DNA of 64,000 bases from Paludibacteraceae bacterium (GTDB lineage Bacteria > Bacteroidota > Bacteroidia > Bacteroidales > Paludibacteraceae): NCBI GenBank assembly GCA_024400115.1, contig JAKSNF010000006.1, positions 27,613 to 91,612 on the forward strand. Direction: 5' to 3'. This document shows, one piece after another, positions 43,801-50,084 of this stretch. How positions within the stretch are numbered: the stretch's first letter is position 1; every line of letters starts with the position of its first letter. The notes beneath the pieces are model-generated. The model was not told the origin of the DNA, did not search any database, and saw only the letters and a program-made list of their open reading frames with translations. Made by a program: the position numbers and the translations under genes.

Positions 43801-46800
43801 CCATTTCGGTTGCGATAGTATTATTGAGTTTGTTTACACGCATAAGAATACGTACCTATTCGAGCAAACGGCTCAGACGGATGATCAACACCCATATATT
43901 TGGACGGGCCATAAGGACGAAGATGGTAACGATATGGTATTTACGACCTCCGGCCTCTATCAAGATAAGCACAAGACCATCGATGGTTGCGATAGTATTT
44001 ATCGGTTGAGTCTTATTGTATATCCCACGTATAGAGACACGTTGAAAGAAACGATTTGTGGTAATGACCGTTTCTTCTGGCGTGGTAACTATTACTACAC
44101 AGCCGGTACTTATACGGATGCTCTGAAGACCGTTGCCGGTTACGATAGTATCTTCGTTCTCGAACTCACCGTCCTGCCTATCCGTTATGGGTATAGGGAA
44201 ATTGAGATATGCCAAGACGATAGTGTTACGATTAATGGTCAAGTCATTATTGCTAACAAACTACTCATTGGTGAAGATTCTGGAACAAACTTGTATTACG
44301 ATACACTCAGTTGTGATAGTGTTGTCATTACGCACTTGATTATCCTGCCGAAGTACTTCTTTGTGGAGACACGCACTATCTCTGAGGATTCGTTGCCATT
44401 TACTTGGCATGGTCAAAGCCTTGAGATGGCGGGTACTTACTACGATTACAATAAGACGGTTACCGGCTGCGATAGTACCTATGAGCTGCACCTGACGGTA
44501 TCTAAGGTAGCGGATTATACATTCGAGATTTGCCAAACAGAACTGCCTTATACCTTGCCGAGTGGCAAACTCATCAATGCGGCAGGAATCTATCCCGACA
44601 CTATTCGTGATAGTAAGGGACAGGATTCTCTCATCTATAAGTACCGTGTTATCGTTAACCCGGTTCTTCGTGGTGAGATGTCCGTTTCTATTTGTGAGGG
44701 AGACTTCTTCCTTTGGAATGGAGATTCTCTCCGTGTGGGAGGTAACCATGTTGATACATTGTCATCTCCTGTTACCGGTTGCGATTCGATAGTGACGTTA
44801 CACCTCTTTGTTAAGGAGTCTTATCTAACGCAAATCAATAGAACGATTTATGCTGGAGATAGCGTCATCTTTGAGGGTGATACATTATGGCACTCCGGTC
44901 AGTATGAGAAACGCTATTCTACGGTGGATTCTGTTCATTGCGATAGCGTTATCCAACTCAACCTAATCGTTAAACCCGTTTTCTATCGTGATACTACCGT
45001 TTATGCCTGTGAATCGGATCTACCATATAGATGGAACAGATATAACAACGAAGCTTTCTATGCTTCGGGCACGTATGTTCGCACTCATGTAACTGACTCG
45101 GCTAAGTTTGTAGATACGTTGCACTTGTTCGTAGATGAACCTCAAAATATCACCATTAAGACAAATATCTGTCAGGGCGATACATTACGTTATCGTGGTG
45201 ATATATATACTCAATCCGGTGTTTTCTACGATACTATATTATCTTCTCGTGGGTGTGATACCATCATCACGATTGTGCTAAATGTATACCCAATCACGGA
45301 GAATCACATAACTGTGAATATCTCGGAGGACGAGAAGTATTCGTTTGGTGAAACGATAATCGACACTATTCCGATAATAGTTGATGGCCGTGATACCTTC
45401 CGCTTGGATACAATCCACGAAACTCGCATTTTGTACAAACCGGGTACTTATTATGACTATAATAAGAATATCTATGGTTGCGATAGTATTACCGTTCTTA
45501 CTTTAGTAGTACATAAGGCAAAGAAGGATAGTCTCAACGTGGAAGTATGTAGCAACGAACTACCATATATTTTCAATGGACGACCATTATTTGATTCCGG
45601 TTTCTACTCTGATAGTCTGCGTACTAAGGAGGGTTACGATAGCGTCGTTGTCTTGAATCTCAAGGTTCATCAATCTTACCTTATTGAGGAAATGTACACC
45701 TTTGAGGAAGGTACTACTACCAGAATTCATGGTGTAGATATCTCTAAGGATACGATTTATTACGATACTTTGAGGACAATACATGGTTGTGACTCTGTTT
45801 ACAAGATTATCGTTAATTATCCTCGTTTGATGGAAAAAACAATCAATGTAGAGGCTTGCCAAGAAGGTTATGAATTCCATGGAGAATTGTATAAAAAATC
45901 AGGAACTTATTATGTTAAAGATAAAGATACCTCTTGGACGATAAACGTAAAGATACATGAGACCCAATATACTCGCATCAACCAGTATTTGTGTTGGGAT
46001 AGCGATAGTCTCTATTACTATAATGGTAAAGAACTGAGGGCTCCAATTAATAACTATCGAGACACCTTTAAGACCAGTTATGGTTGTGACTCTATTGTCA
46101 TTATCAATGTGGGTATCACTCAAAACTGCACTTGGGCTCGCTCACCACTATGTAAGGGCGATACGGTAATTATTCTTGGTGATACGATTTGTCATCCGGG
46201 TGATTACGAATTCGCATACAAGTCTCACACAGGTAAGAACGATAGTATTGTTCGTGTGAATTTCTACGAAGCTCCCTTCTATGATAGAAATGTGCAAGCA
46301 ACTATCTGTCAAGGAGACTCGCTAGTCTTCTACGGACGCAAAGATGCTAAGGGGAATAGGGATTCTGTTGTTGTTAAACGGGCAGGAAAACAAGACATTG
46401 AGTTCAAGACGGTAGAGGGTTGCGACTCTATTATTCATCTTGACTTGACTGTCAATCCGTCATATAGTTTCGTAAACAAAGCTGTAACGGTGGATTATTT
46501 GCCTTATACTTGGGCGCGCGATGGAAAGACATATAGCGTGACTGGTAAGTACGACTATGTTCTGCCTACCATCCACAATTGTGACTCTACCTTCATTCTT
46601 GATCTGGAGGTTATCGAGACGCAACGACCGGTTCAAAAGGAACAGATTTGTATTGGCGATACCATTATGTGGCGTAATAAGAAATACTTCGCTACAGGTA
46701 TCTATACGGATACTATTTGCGATATCCCAAGCCGTACATCAATCATCTATTCTCTTGACCTCACCGTTGTTTATCCGACGCGTATAGACACAGCGTATAT

Positions 46801-47614
46801 TCCCGTACAAGAGGTTTGTGCAGATGCAAACGAATTGGTTGTTAAACTAAATTGGAGCGGCACTAAACCTAAAAAGTATAACATCTCTTTCGATGCTCGC
46901 GCTCGTCATGAGGGATTCCGCGATACGATGAATGCTCCGTTCAATTCGCTGGATTCTACCATCTCAATCTCGATACCGCAGTTCAATATTCCGGCAAACG
47001 CCGAACATATGCGTTATCTCCGTCCGGATAAATACACAATGTCCATCATCTTGGATAATGGTATTTGTGGGCAATCGAAAGCGGAGAACCTCCAATTCTT
47101 GATTCGCTATCCGAGTTGGATTCTGGAGCAAAGATGGGAGAATGTGGTGGCTGTCTTAGCAAAAGACTATAACGGCGGATATGAGTTCAGTCAGTATGAA
47201 TGGTTCGTCAATGGTGCTCCTATGCCTGATAAGATTCCTTATATGAGGTATGCCGATTATACCTTCACTGCAGGTGATGAGGTTGTAGCATACTTAACTC
47301 GCACAGGAGAGAACTATAGCGTTCCGACGTGTCCGCTTGTGATTCAAATGCCTAATCCGGATACGAATCCGACGCCCAGATTGCTCATCACGCCTACATC
47401 CTCTTCGTTGGGCAATGGTGCTCCGCGCGTTATGATTAAGTCTGAGGATACAGGACACTATACCATCTTCTCGATGATGGGACAGCCTATAACTCAAGGA
47501 CAATTCCAAAATGGCGAAACAACCATTGATCTGCCTGCTGTTGTGGGGCATTACATCATTTCTGCTACGCAGAACGATGGAGTTCACACGGCACAAAAAG
47601 TGATGGTGTACTAA
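34877..47614 (+). CDS. giant secreted cysteine-repeat protein (4245 residues) with T9SS-like C-terminus
   Basis: An exported fibre-like protein, near 480 kDa. Signal peptide residues 1-23 (ending VKA). From about residue 28 to 4000 I parse about 74 modules of 47-65 residues, each with the theme TxxICxGDxxxWxGxxYxxxGxY...GCDSIxxLxLxV. Modules come in sets of three by cysteine content: C-terminal Cys only, N-terminal Cys only, then both; twenty full sets are visible. A non-repeat region (about 4000-4170) precedes a C-terminal sorting-domain-like segment (YTIFSMMGQPI, then VGHYIISATQNDGVHTAQKVMVY), the type A T9SS pattern. Three 483-bp copies at 42.9-44.3 kb are nearly identical, showing recent amplification. 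Similar GCDS repeats occur in Bacteroidota surface proteins; adhesion is inferred. The partial gene at 62623 has related modules. Confidence 0.85.
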   Translation: MKKIVKIFLSALIALAASSMVKAQDLPVQNAFICQGDTLRVNDSVAISESGSYVYSLRSVVTGEDSLVRLVVNVYPTFRFEEEIHIQKDSSYLWHGEYYSQTGTYTKTYSTVYECDSIYVLNLIVDSAYTFYETATCCLGDVYEWQGLKISEATAGEYQYKVNYTSKAGTDSTYHLALTIRPKPWVQQVINLCPGEKVSVYGKTYSKAGKDTIVVPAETGCDSTIEVIINQYPSYHFRDTIHIPEDSSYLWHGQVYNQTGTYLVQEKSIYGCDSIYSLTLIVDCTVKTEQSLYFCHGGSITYKDRTYTKQGRDTIVYQSQEGCDSLVILTINEYPTFVYYDTVYIAKGQTIEWHGLDISEAKTYEDAYRTVDGCDSIYYLVAYEKPSYQFYQDTTICFGEVFEWHNQKVSQKEIGTYEYTAAYSSIWGTDSIYHLTVTIQPEYWTIKQLSICDGMNVSFNGKTYTQSGRDTLYYTSVLGCDSVVEVIINAQTPLYFKDTIQLEEGTSLDWRGKTITDGGTYTDEYGCDSVFMLYVQMVHVDHFYQTVSICEGDVYTWEGKDYTLPGDYTASYKNMAGNDSIMHLHLTVNPKPWVIEYLTLCQGSTLEYNGKTYTHAGRDTITFTSSLGCDSIVEVIVKEGYPFYHYDTIQLEAGKTTEWHGQTLSAGGSYTDEHKTTSGCDSIYEVYVQLYYVDHIYKDTTICYGESYTWQGETFSESGEYTREKVFKNVVGTDSIQHLHLIILPKYWTIKNLTICQGNSVTYNGKTYTTAGHDTILFTSSHTCDSVVEVIVTEAYPFYHYDTLQLEAGKTIDWHGQTLSKGGSYEDAYTTIAGCDSIYYLYVEVVCTQTWTLKYLTLCQGETIEYNDKTYSQSGRDTLTLTSSLGCDSIVEVIVTEVYPFHHYDTLQLEAGTSLEWRGQTITEGGTYTDGYTTTSGCDSIYEVYVQVYYVDHIYKDTTICYGETYTWQGETFTESGEYTREKAFKNVAGTDSIMHLHLTILPKYWTVQNLTFCHDKSITFNGKTYTKPGRDTVIMTSSTGCDSIIELIINEAPIYAFYDTITIWDTETYEWVGHGQTITGSGEYKDEHISSGGCDSTYYLKVYVQHKDDIYETATICYGDSIVWQGNTYKEVGVHNYEVTYTNQYGNDSTMHLHLTVLPKYWQQQALFFCHGTSVSYNGKTYNQEGKDTIYYNSINGCDSIVELIIKEYPTYLYQDTVHLQQGKELSWHGQTITQGGVYEDKQTSIYGCDSTYVLLVIEDKVYAFHEKANACVNQTFEWQGLQINEKEAGVYTYNVNYTTLQGADSTYYLELTVYPSYFEQKQFFICRGETITFNNHVYSQPGRDTIRLISATGCDSLIEVIIDEYPSYNFNQTVHIRKDSSYTWNGKVLTQTGSYSQTFTTVNGCDSTYTLTLIVDSAYTFHDTAVSCLGDVFEWQGLKISEAAAGQYNYKVNYSSQYGMDSTYYLSLTIRTKPWSQRILYVCPGENVTFNNKNYSKAGRDTITLPAENGCDSVIEVVVVEYPSYRYNDTVHIKKDSVYTWRGQEYSQTGTYIVQDKTIYGCDSTYTLTLIVDSAYTFYEKADMCLGEIYEWHGLKISEDTAGVYTFTKPYTSIYGMDSVYHLTLEVHEIYKSQKQIFFCASDSVSFLGKVYSKEGKDTIHLQSIYGCDSIVEVLINEYPTYHFQETRIIKGDTSFVWQGKTITDAGVYDAHYSTINGCDSTYTLTVIKVINYEYWERAHICVDETFSWQGLEINEKAAGTYEYRKAYVSQYNTDSIYHLTLTVDTSYVQYQYLSFCEGSYVTFGDSTYTTSGTDTLRYQAVGGCDSTIIVIITEQKRYFSSDTIVLNNQQTFLWHGQTITQSGTYQDVRPTAAGCDSIYELVAIFHPTYLFEDSVAICKCEAPYIWKLNDTTEIELNHDAGLTRRYEQRYESVHHTDSIYRIILTILPEYEQTIPLEICNDGSYYEFFGKHYSEPGTYTDTLKTIHGCDSIIHIQLNVLPQYIKVDTAYLSESHPTYTWSVNDSTFTEPTVYAINEKTIAGCDSINRLVLLQALRYEFPIEHDTLCSSGHDAIIWHNQTLTESGIYYDSLFTVLGEDSIYSIQLAVFPTYDTTFSVTICEEDGPYLFNERIKCYETGTYTDTLQTIHGCDSVVRLELNVLPRVTLQVFDTICETDLVGGYFFHGAVYYNEGTYSRPMQTENQCNSVAELFLRLRPDLSESDSVVICAGETYVLGRAHDPAISEQYNGISVQPMKDTIIWGCDGIHYFRIIVRNEKDTTVNMCENDSLWLPGTKRWVFAEPNAVYIDTIKTDPLDRSLNPDSVHCDSIVRWTIGSIYPTYHPDTIVKHISDHDSILWAGQWRTSTGIYVDSAKTVECGCDSFLILKLIVDKTYLFRDSIHICQPHDVAYQHEWADGHIQSQAIWNEGIYVDSLRSSATADLYEFYHRDYKDSIYTLVVTMDPSYFFQQEYTLCQGDSVQLAGQWITKAGVYTDSLTTAKGCDSIYQYVVNMTQSYYYRETKSIAQGTIVKWHGRDLEIPGVYYDSLKAVTGCDSIYELTLNVYPIYHFITDTTICECQTPYLWHDQMIYESGTYFDKHQTIHHFDSIYELRIQVKDTSHVRFEAATCKGDSLFFDGQWLTQSGVYYDTIKNSLGCDSIIELVYIHRNSYLFEQTAQTDDQHPYIWSGHKDEDGNDMVFTTSGLYQDRQKTYDGCDSIYQLTLTVYPTYRDTLKQHICNNDSLLWQGNYYYTTGIYTEAYKTVAGYDSILVLDLTVLPISETRVNAYTCEGDSVFFDGRWITQEGTYYDTLVNVLGCDSIVEFVYTHKNSYLFEQTAQTDDQHPYIWSGHKDEDGNDMVFTASGFYQDKQKTIDGCDSIYQLTLTVYPTYRDTIREHICDDDSILWRGNYYKISGVYTDALKTVAGYDSIFVLDLTVVPISQVRVNASTCEGDSVFFDERWITQEGTYYDTLVNHFGCDSIIEFVYTHKNTYLFEQTAQTDDQHPYIWTGHKDEDGNDMVFTTSGLYQDKHKTIDGCDSIYRLSLIVYPTYRDTLKETICGNDRFFWRGNYYYTAGTYTDALKTVAGYDSIFVLELTVLPIRYGYREIEICQDDSVTINGQVIIANKLLIGEDSGTNLYYDTLSCDSVVITHLIILPKYFFVETRTISEDSLPFTWHGQSLEMAGTYYDYNKTVTGCDSTYELHLTVSKVADYTFEICQTELPYTLPSGKLINAAGIYPDTIRDSKGQDSLIYKYRVIVNPVLRGEMSVSICEGDFFLWNGDSLRVGGNHVDTLSSPVTGCDSIVTLHLFVKESYLTQINRTIYAGDSVIFEGDTLWHSGQYEKRYSTVDSVHCDSVIQLNLIVKPVFYRDTTVYACESDLPYRWNRYNNEAFYASGTYVRTHVTDSAKFVDTLHLFVDEPQNITIKTNICQGDTLRYRGDIYTQSGVFYDTILSSRGCDTIITIVLNVYPITENHITVNISEDEKYSFGETIIDTIPIIVDGRDTFRLDTIHETRILYKPGTYYDYNKNIYGCDSITVLTLVVHKAKKDSLNVEVCSNELPYIFNGRPLFDSGFYSDSLRTKEGYDSVVVLNLKVHQSYLIEEMYTFEEGTTTRIHGVDISKDTIYYDTLRTIHGCDSVYKIIVNYPRLMEKTINVEACQEGYEFHGELYKKSGTYYVKDKDTSWTINVKIHETQYTRINQYLCWDSDSLYYYNGKELRAPINNYRDTFKTSYGCDSIVIINVGITQNCTWARSPLCKGDTVIILGDTICHPGDYEFAYKSHTGKNDSIVRVNFYEAPFYDRNVQATICQGDSLVFYGRKDAKGNRDSVVVKRAGKQDIEFKTVEGCDSIIHLDLTVNPSYSFVNKAVTVDYLPYTWARDGKTYSVTGKYDYVLPTIHNCDSTFILDLEVIETQRPVQKEQICIGDTIMWRNKKYFATGIYTDTICDIPSRTSIIYSLDLTVVYPTRIDTAYIPVQEVCADANELVVKLNWSGTKPKKYNISFDARARHEGFRDTMNAPFNSLDSTISISIPQFNIPANAEHMRYLRPDKYTMSIILDNGICGQSKAENLQFLIRYPSWILEQRWENVVAVLAKDYNGGYEFSQYEWFVNGAPMPDKIPYMRYADYTFTAGDEVVAYLTRTGENYSVPTCPLVIQMPNPDTNPTPRLLITPTSSSLGNGAPRVMIKSEDTGHYTIFSMMGQPITQGQFQNGETTIDLPAVVGHYIISATQNDGVHTAQKVMVY
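42896..44344 (+). repeat. three tandem 483-bp (161-residue) repeats within the giant gene
   Basis: The GAGCAAACGGCTCAGACGGA block recurs at 42896, 43379 and 43862, exactly 483 bp apart. Each copy spans three protein modules and is far more conserved than the rest of the gene; the third copy diverges towards its end. Confidence 0.88.
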
Positions 47615-47624
47615 TATCGTAAAT

Positions 47625-48839
47625 ATGAAGACATCTTTCAAGATGTTAGCCAAGACTTTTAAGGGTTTAGAACCCGTCTTGGCGCAGGAACTAACAGAAC
47701 TAAGAGCCAGCGACGTCGCCATTGAACGACGCGCTGTCTCGTTTACCGGCGATAAAGAACTTCTCTATCGCGCTAATTTTTGTCTGCGTACCGCTATTCG
47801 CATTCTCGTTCCTATAGCTACCTTTAAAGCTAAAGATGCAGACGCTGTCTATCAACAGGCCAAACAGATTGACTGGTCGCAATATATGAACGTATCTACC
47901 GGTTTCGCTATTGATGCTACCGTTTATTCCGAGACTTTCCGCCACTCTAAGTACGTCACTTACCGCGTCAAAGACGCTATTGCCGACTATTGGACCGAGA
48001 AAATAGGCAAACGCCCGTCTGTCAAACTGACCGACCCCGACCTCCAACTCAATGTGCATATAGCCAACGAGACCGTTACCCTCTCTTTGGACAGCAGCGG
48101 CGATAGCCTCCATAAACGCGGTTATCGCGTCGCCACTACCGAAGCGCCTATCAACGAGGTACTGGCTGCCGGATTGCTTAAGTTAGCAGGTTGGAACGGA
48201 CAAACAGACCTATACGACCCCATGTGCGGCTCGGGAACTTTCCTCATTGAGGCTGCCCTCATTGCTCTCAATATAGCTCCCGGTGTCTTCCGCAAAGGAT
48301 TCGCTTTTGAGAAGTGGATGGATTTTGATAAGGCTCTCTTTGAACAGATATACAACGACGATAGTCAAGAACGACCCTTCACTCACCATATCTATGGATC
48401 GGATGCCTCTTTTTATGCCGTACAACAAGCCATCAAGAACATCCGCGAATCGGGTATGCAACGTTATATCGACGTCCACCAAATCCGCATCCAAGAACTC
48501 AAAGATCCTTTCAACTCTCAACTATCTAAACTAGACGGCTTCTCTCAACTCTCCACTCTAAACTCTAAACTATCACCTCTGGTGATAATCAACCCTCCTT
48601 ATGGCGAACGCCTCGCCCAAGACAAGGATGTGATGCGCCTGTACGGAGACATTGGCTCTGCCCTCAAGCACCATTTTGCAGGAGCCAAGGCGTGGATTAT
48701 CTCTTCTAACGAGGATGCTCTCAAGTGTATCGGACTCAAACCTTCCAAGCGTATTCGAGTTATGAACGGAGAACTGGACTGTCTTTTCAATCAGTATGAG
48801 TTATTTGCCGGAGATAGAAAAACATGGAAGCAATCTTAA
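47625..48839 (+). CDS. 23S rRNA guanine-N2 methyltransferase-like protein (RlmL/YcbY N-part) with repeat insertion
   Basis: A 404-residue cytoplasmic RNA methyltransferase. THUMP domain at about residues 45-155, then a class I SAM-dependent domain with DPMCGSGTFLIEAA and the catalytic NPPYGERL motif, as in RlmL/RlmK-type N2-guanine methyltransferases. A composite heptamer array adds residues 295-315 (FNSQLSKLDGFSQLSTLNSK), placed just before the strand leading to NPPY. An extra nucleotide in the left part of this copy (CTATCTAA) moves the frame so that ACTAGAC is read CTA GAC rather than as a TAG stop. It overlaps queA by 16 nt. Confidence 0.88.
   Translation: MKTSFKMLAKTFKGLEPVLAQELTELRASDVAIERRAVSFTGDKELLYRANFCLRTAIRILVPIATFKAKDADAVYQQAKQIDWSQYMNVSTGFAIDATVYSETFRHSKYVTYRVKDAIADYWTEKIGKRPSVKLTDPDLQLNVHIANETVTLSLDSSGDSLHKRGYRVATTEAPINEVLAAGLLKLAGWNGQTDLYDPMCGSGTFLIEAALIALNIAPGVFRKGFAFEKWMDFDKALFEQIYNDDSQERPFTHHIYGSDASFYAVQQAIKNIRESGMQRYIDVHQIRIQELKDPFNSQLSKLDGFSQLSTLNSKLSPLVIINPPYGERLAQDKDVMRLYGDIGSALKHHFAGAKAWIISSNEDALKCIGLKPSKRIRVMNGELDCLFNQYELFAGDRKTWKQS
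48508..48569 (+). repeat. composite heptamer array with ACTAGAC core inside rlmL-like gene
   Basis: CTTTCAA, CTCTCAA, CTATCTAA (8 nt), core ACTAGAC-GGCTT, CTCTCAA, CTCTCCA, CTCTAAA twice. Confidence 0.92.
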
Positions 48840-50062
48840 TTGACGAATATAACTACCCCTTACCCGATGAACGTATAGCCAAATACCCTCTCGCTCAGCG
48901 TGACCACTCTAAACTCCTCGTTTATCGGAACGGACAAGTGAATGAGGATCGATTTTATAACATCGGCAACTTCATTCCCGACCACTCACTCCTTATATAT
49001 AATAATACGCGCGTGATACAAGCACGTCTTGTCTTTCATAAAGAGTCAGGGGCGCGTATCGAAATCTTCTGCCTTGAACCTCTCGCTCCGCGTGATTATG
49101 CTTTGAACCTCGGCTCTACCTCGGGTTGTACTTGGAAGTGTATGATTGGCAACCTCAAAAAGTGGAAATCAGGCAAACTCACTCTCATCATCCACCATAG
49201 CCACGCAAGTGGCGCGCAATCCACGAGTCTGGTGCTAACAGCGGAACGCCTATCCACTACCGGCAACACGCACGAAGTGCGTTTCGAATGGGAAGGGGCG
49301 ATCTCTTTTGCTGAGATATTAGATCAATTAGGCGAACTCCCTATACCTCCTTATCTCAATCGGGCTACCGAGGAACGCGATAAGACAACCTATCAAACCG
49401 TCTATTCGCGTATCAAAGGTTCGGTCGCTGCTCCTACTGCAGGACTGCATTTCACTGACGATGTTTTGAATGACTTGCGTCATCGCGGCATTCAAACTAC
49501 AGAACTCACCCTCCATGTCGGGGCGGGCACGTTCCAACCTGTCAAAACGGCGGATGCCAACGAGCACACCATGCATACCGAGATTATAGCCGTTCCACGG
49601 AAAGCCATCGAGGATGTGCTGGCTAATCTGGGGCATATAGTGGCAGTGGGAACTACCTCGATGCGCACGTTGGAGAGCCTCTATTTTTTAAAATCTATTC
49701 TCGATCCTCTGATTAAGAACCAAGACAATACAGAACATGTCCTTCATGTGGGGCAGTTCGCACCCTATCAGCCGGGAACCAATGATTATTCAACAAAAGA
49801 AGCTCTGGAAACGATCTTGCGTTATCTCGATATGACACATCAGGACACCCTACATGCCGAGACGCAAATCATGATTCGCCCGGGGTATGAGTTCCATGTT
49901 GTGGATCAACTCATTACTAATTTCCACCAGCCCAAATCAACTTTACTGTTGTTAGTAAGTGCTTTTGTGAAAGGTGATTGGCATACTATTTATGATTATG
50001 CCCTTTCGCATGATTTTCGTTTCCTCTCCTACGGCGACAGCTCCATCCTTTTCCGCTCTTAA
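48824..50062 (+). CDS. queA: S-adenosylmethionine:tRNA ribosyltransferase-isomerase
   Basis: Transfers and isomerises the ribose of SAM onto preQ1-tRNA in queuosine synthesis; cytoplasmic. 412 residues, longer than the E. coli enzyme (356) but in the usual range for Bacteroidota. Landmarks are YPLAQRDHSKLLVY, LLIYNNTRVIQARL, SVAAPTAGLHFTDDVL, ELTLHVGAGTFQPVK and TNFHQPKSTLLLLVSAF near the C-terminus. Its start lies within the end of the methyltransferase gene, and its stop is directly followed by an ACCATCC array and tatD. Confidence 0.94.
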   Translation: MEAILIDEYNYPLPDERIAKYPLAQRDHSKLLVYRNGQVNEDRFYNIGNFIPDHSLLIYNNTRVIQARLVFHKESGARIEIFCLEPLAPRDYALNLGSTSGCTWKCMIGNLKKWKSGKLTLIIHHSHASGAQSTSLVLTAERLSTTGNTHEVRFEWEGAISFAEILDQLGELPIPPYLNRATEERDKTTYQTVYSRIKGSVAAPTAGLHFTDDVLNDLRHRGIQTTELTLHVGAGTFQPVKTADANEHTMHTEIIAVPRKAIEDVLANLGHIVAVGTTSMRTLESLYFLKSILDPLIKNQDNTEHVLHVGQFAPYQPGTNDYSTKEALETILRYLDMTHQDTLHAETQIMIRPGYEFHVVDQLITNFHQPKSTLLLLVSAFVKGDWHTIYDYALSHDFRFLSYGDSSILFRS

Positions 50063-50084
50063 CCATCCACCATTCACCATCCAC
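50062..50084 (+). repeat. heptamer array ACCATCC type
   Basis: Three 7-bp units (ACCATCC, ACCATTC, ACCATCC) filling the queA-tatD gap. Confidence 0.8.

Noticed and set aside
42896..44344. Mobile-element or duplicated-gene origin for the 483-bp repeats
   Set aside because: The copies are in frame, in tandem and match the protein's own triplet module, so they are internal amplification.
34877..47614. Many antisense frames of 60-280 codons opposite the giant gene
   Set aside because: They arise from the repetitive coding strand (GATAGT-rich codons give long open antisense frames), repeat with the module period and have no promoters or recognisable domains.
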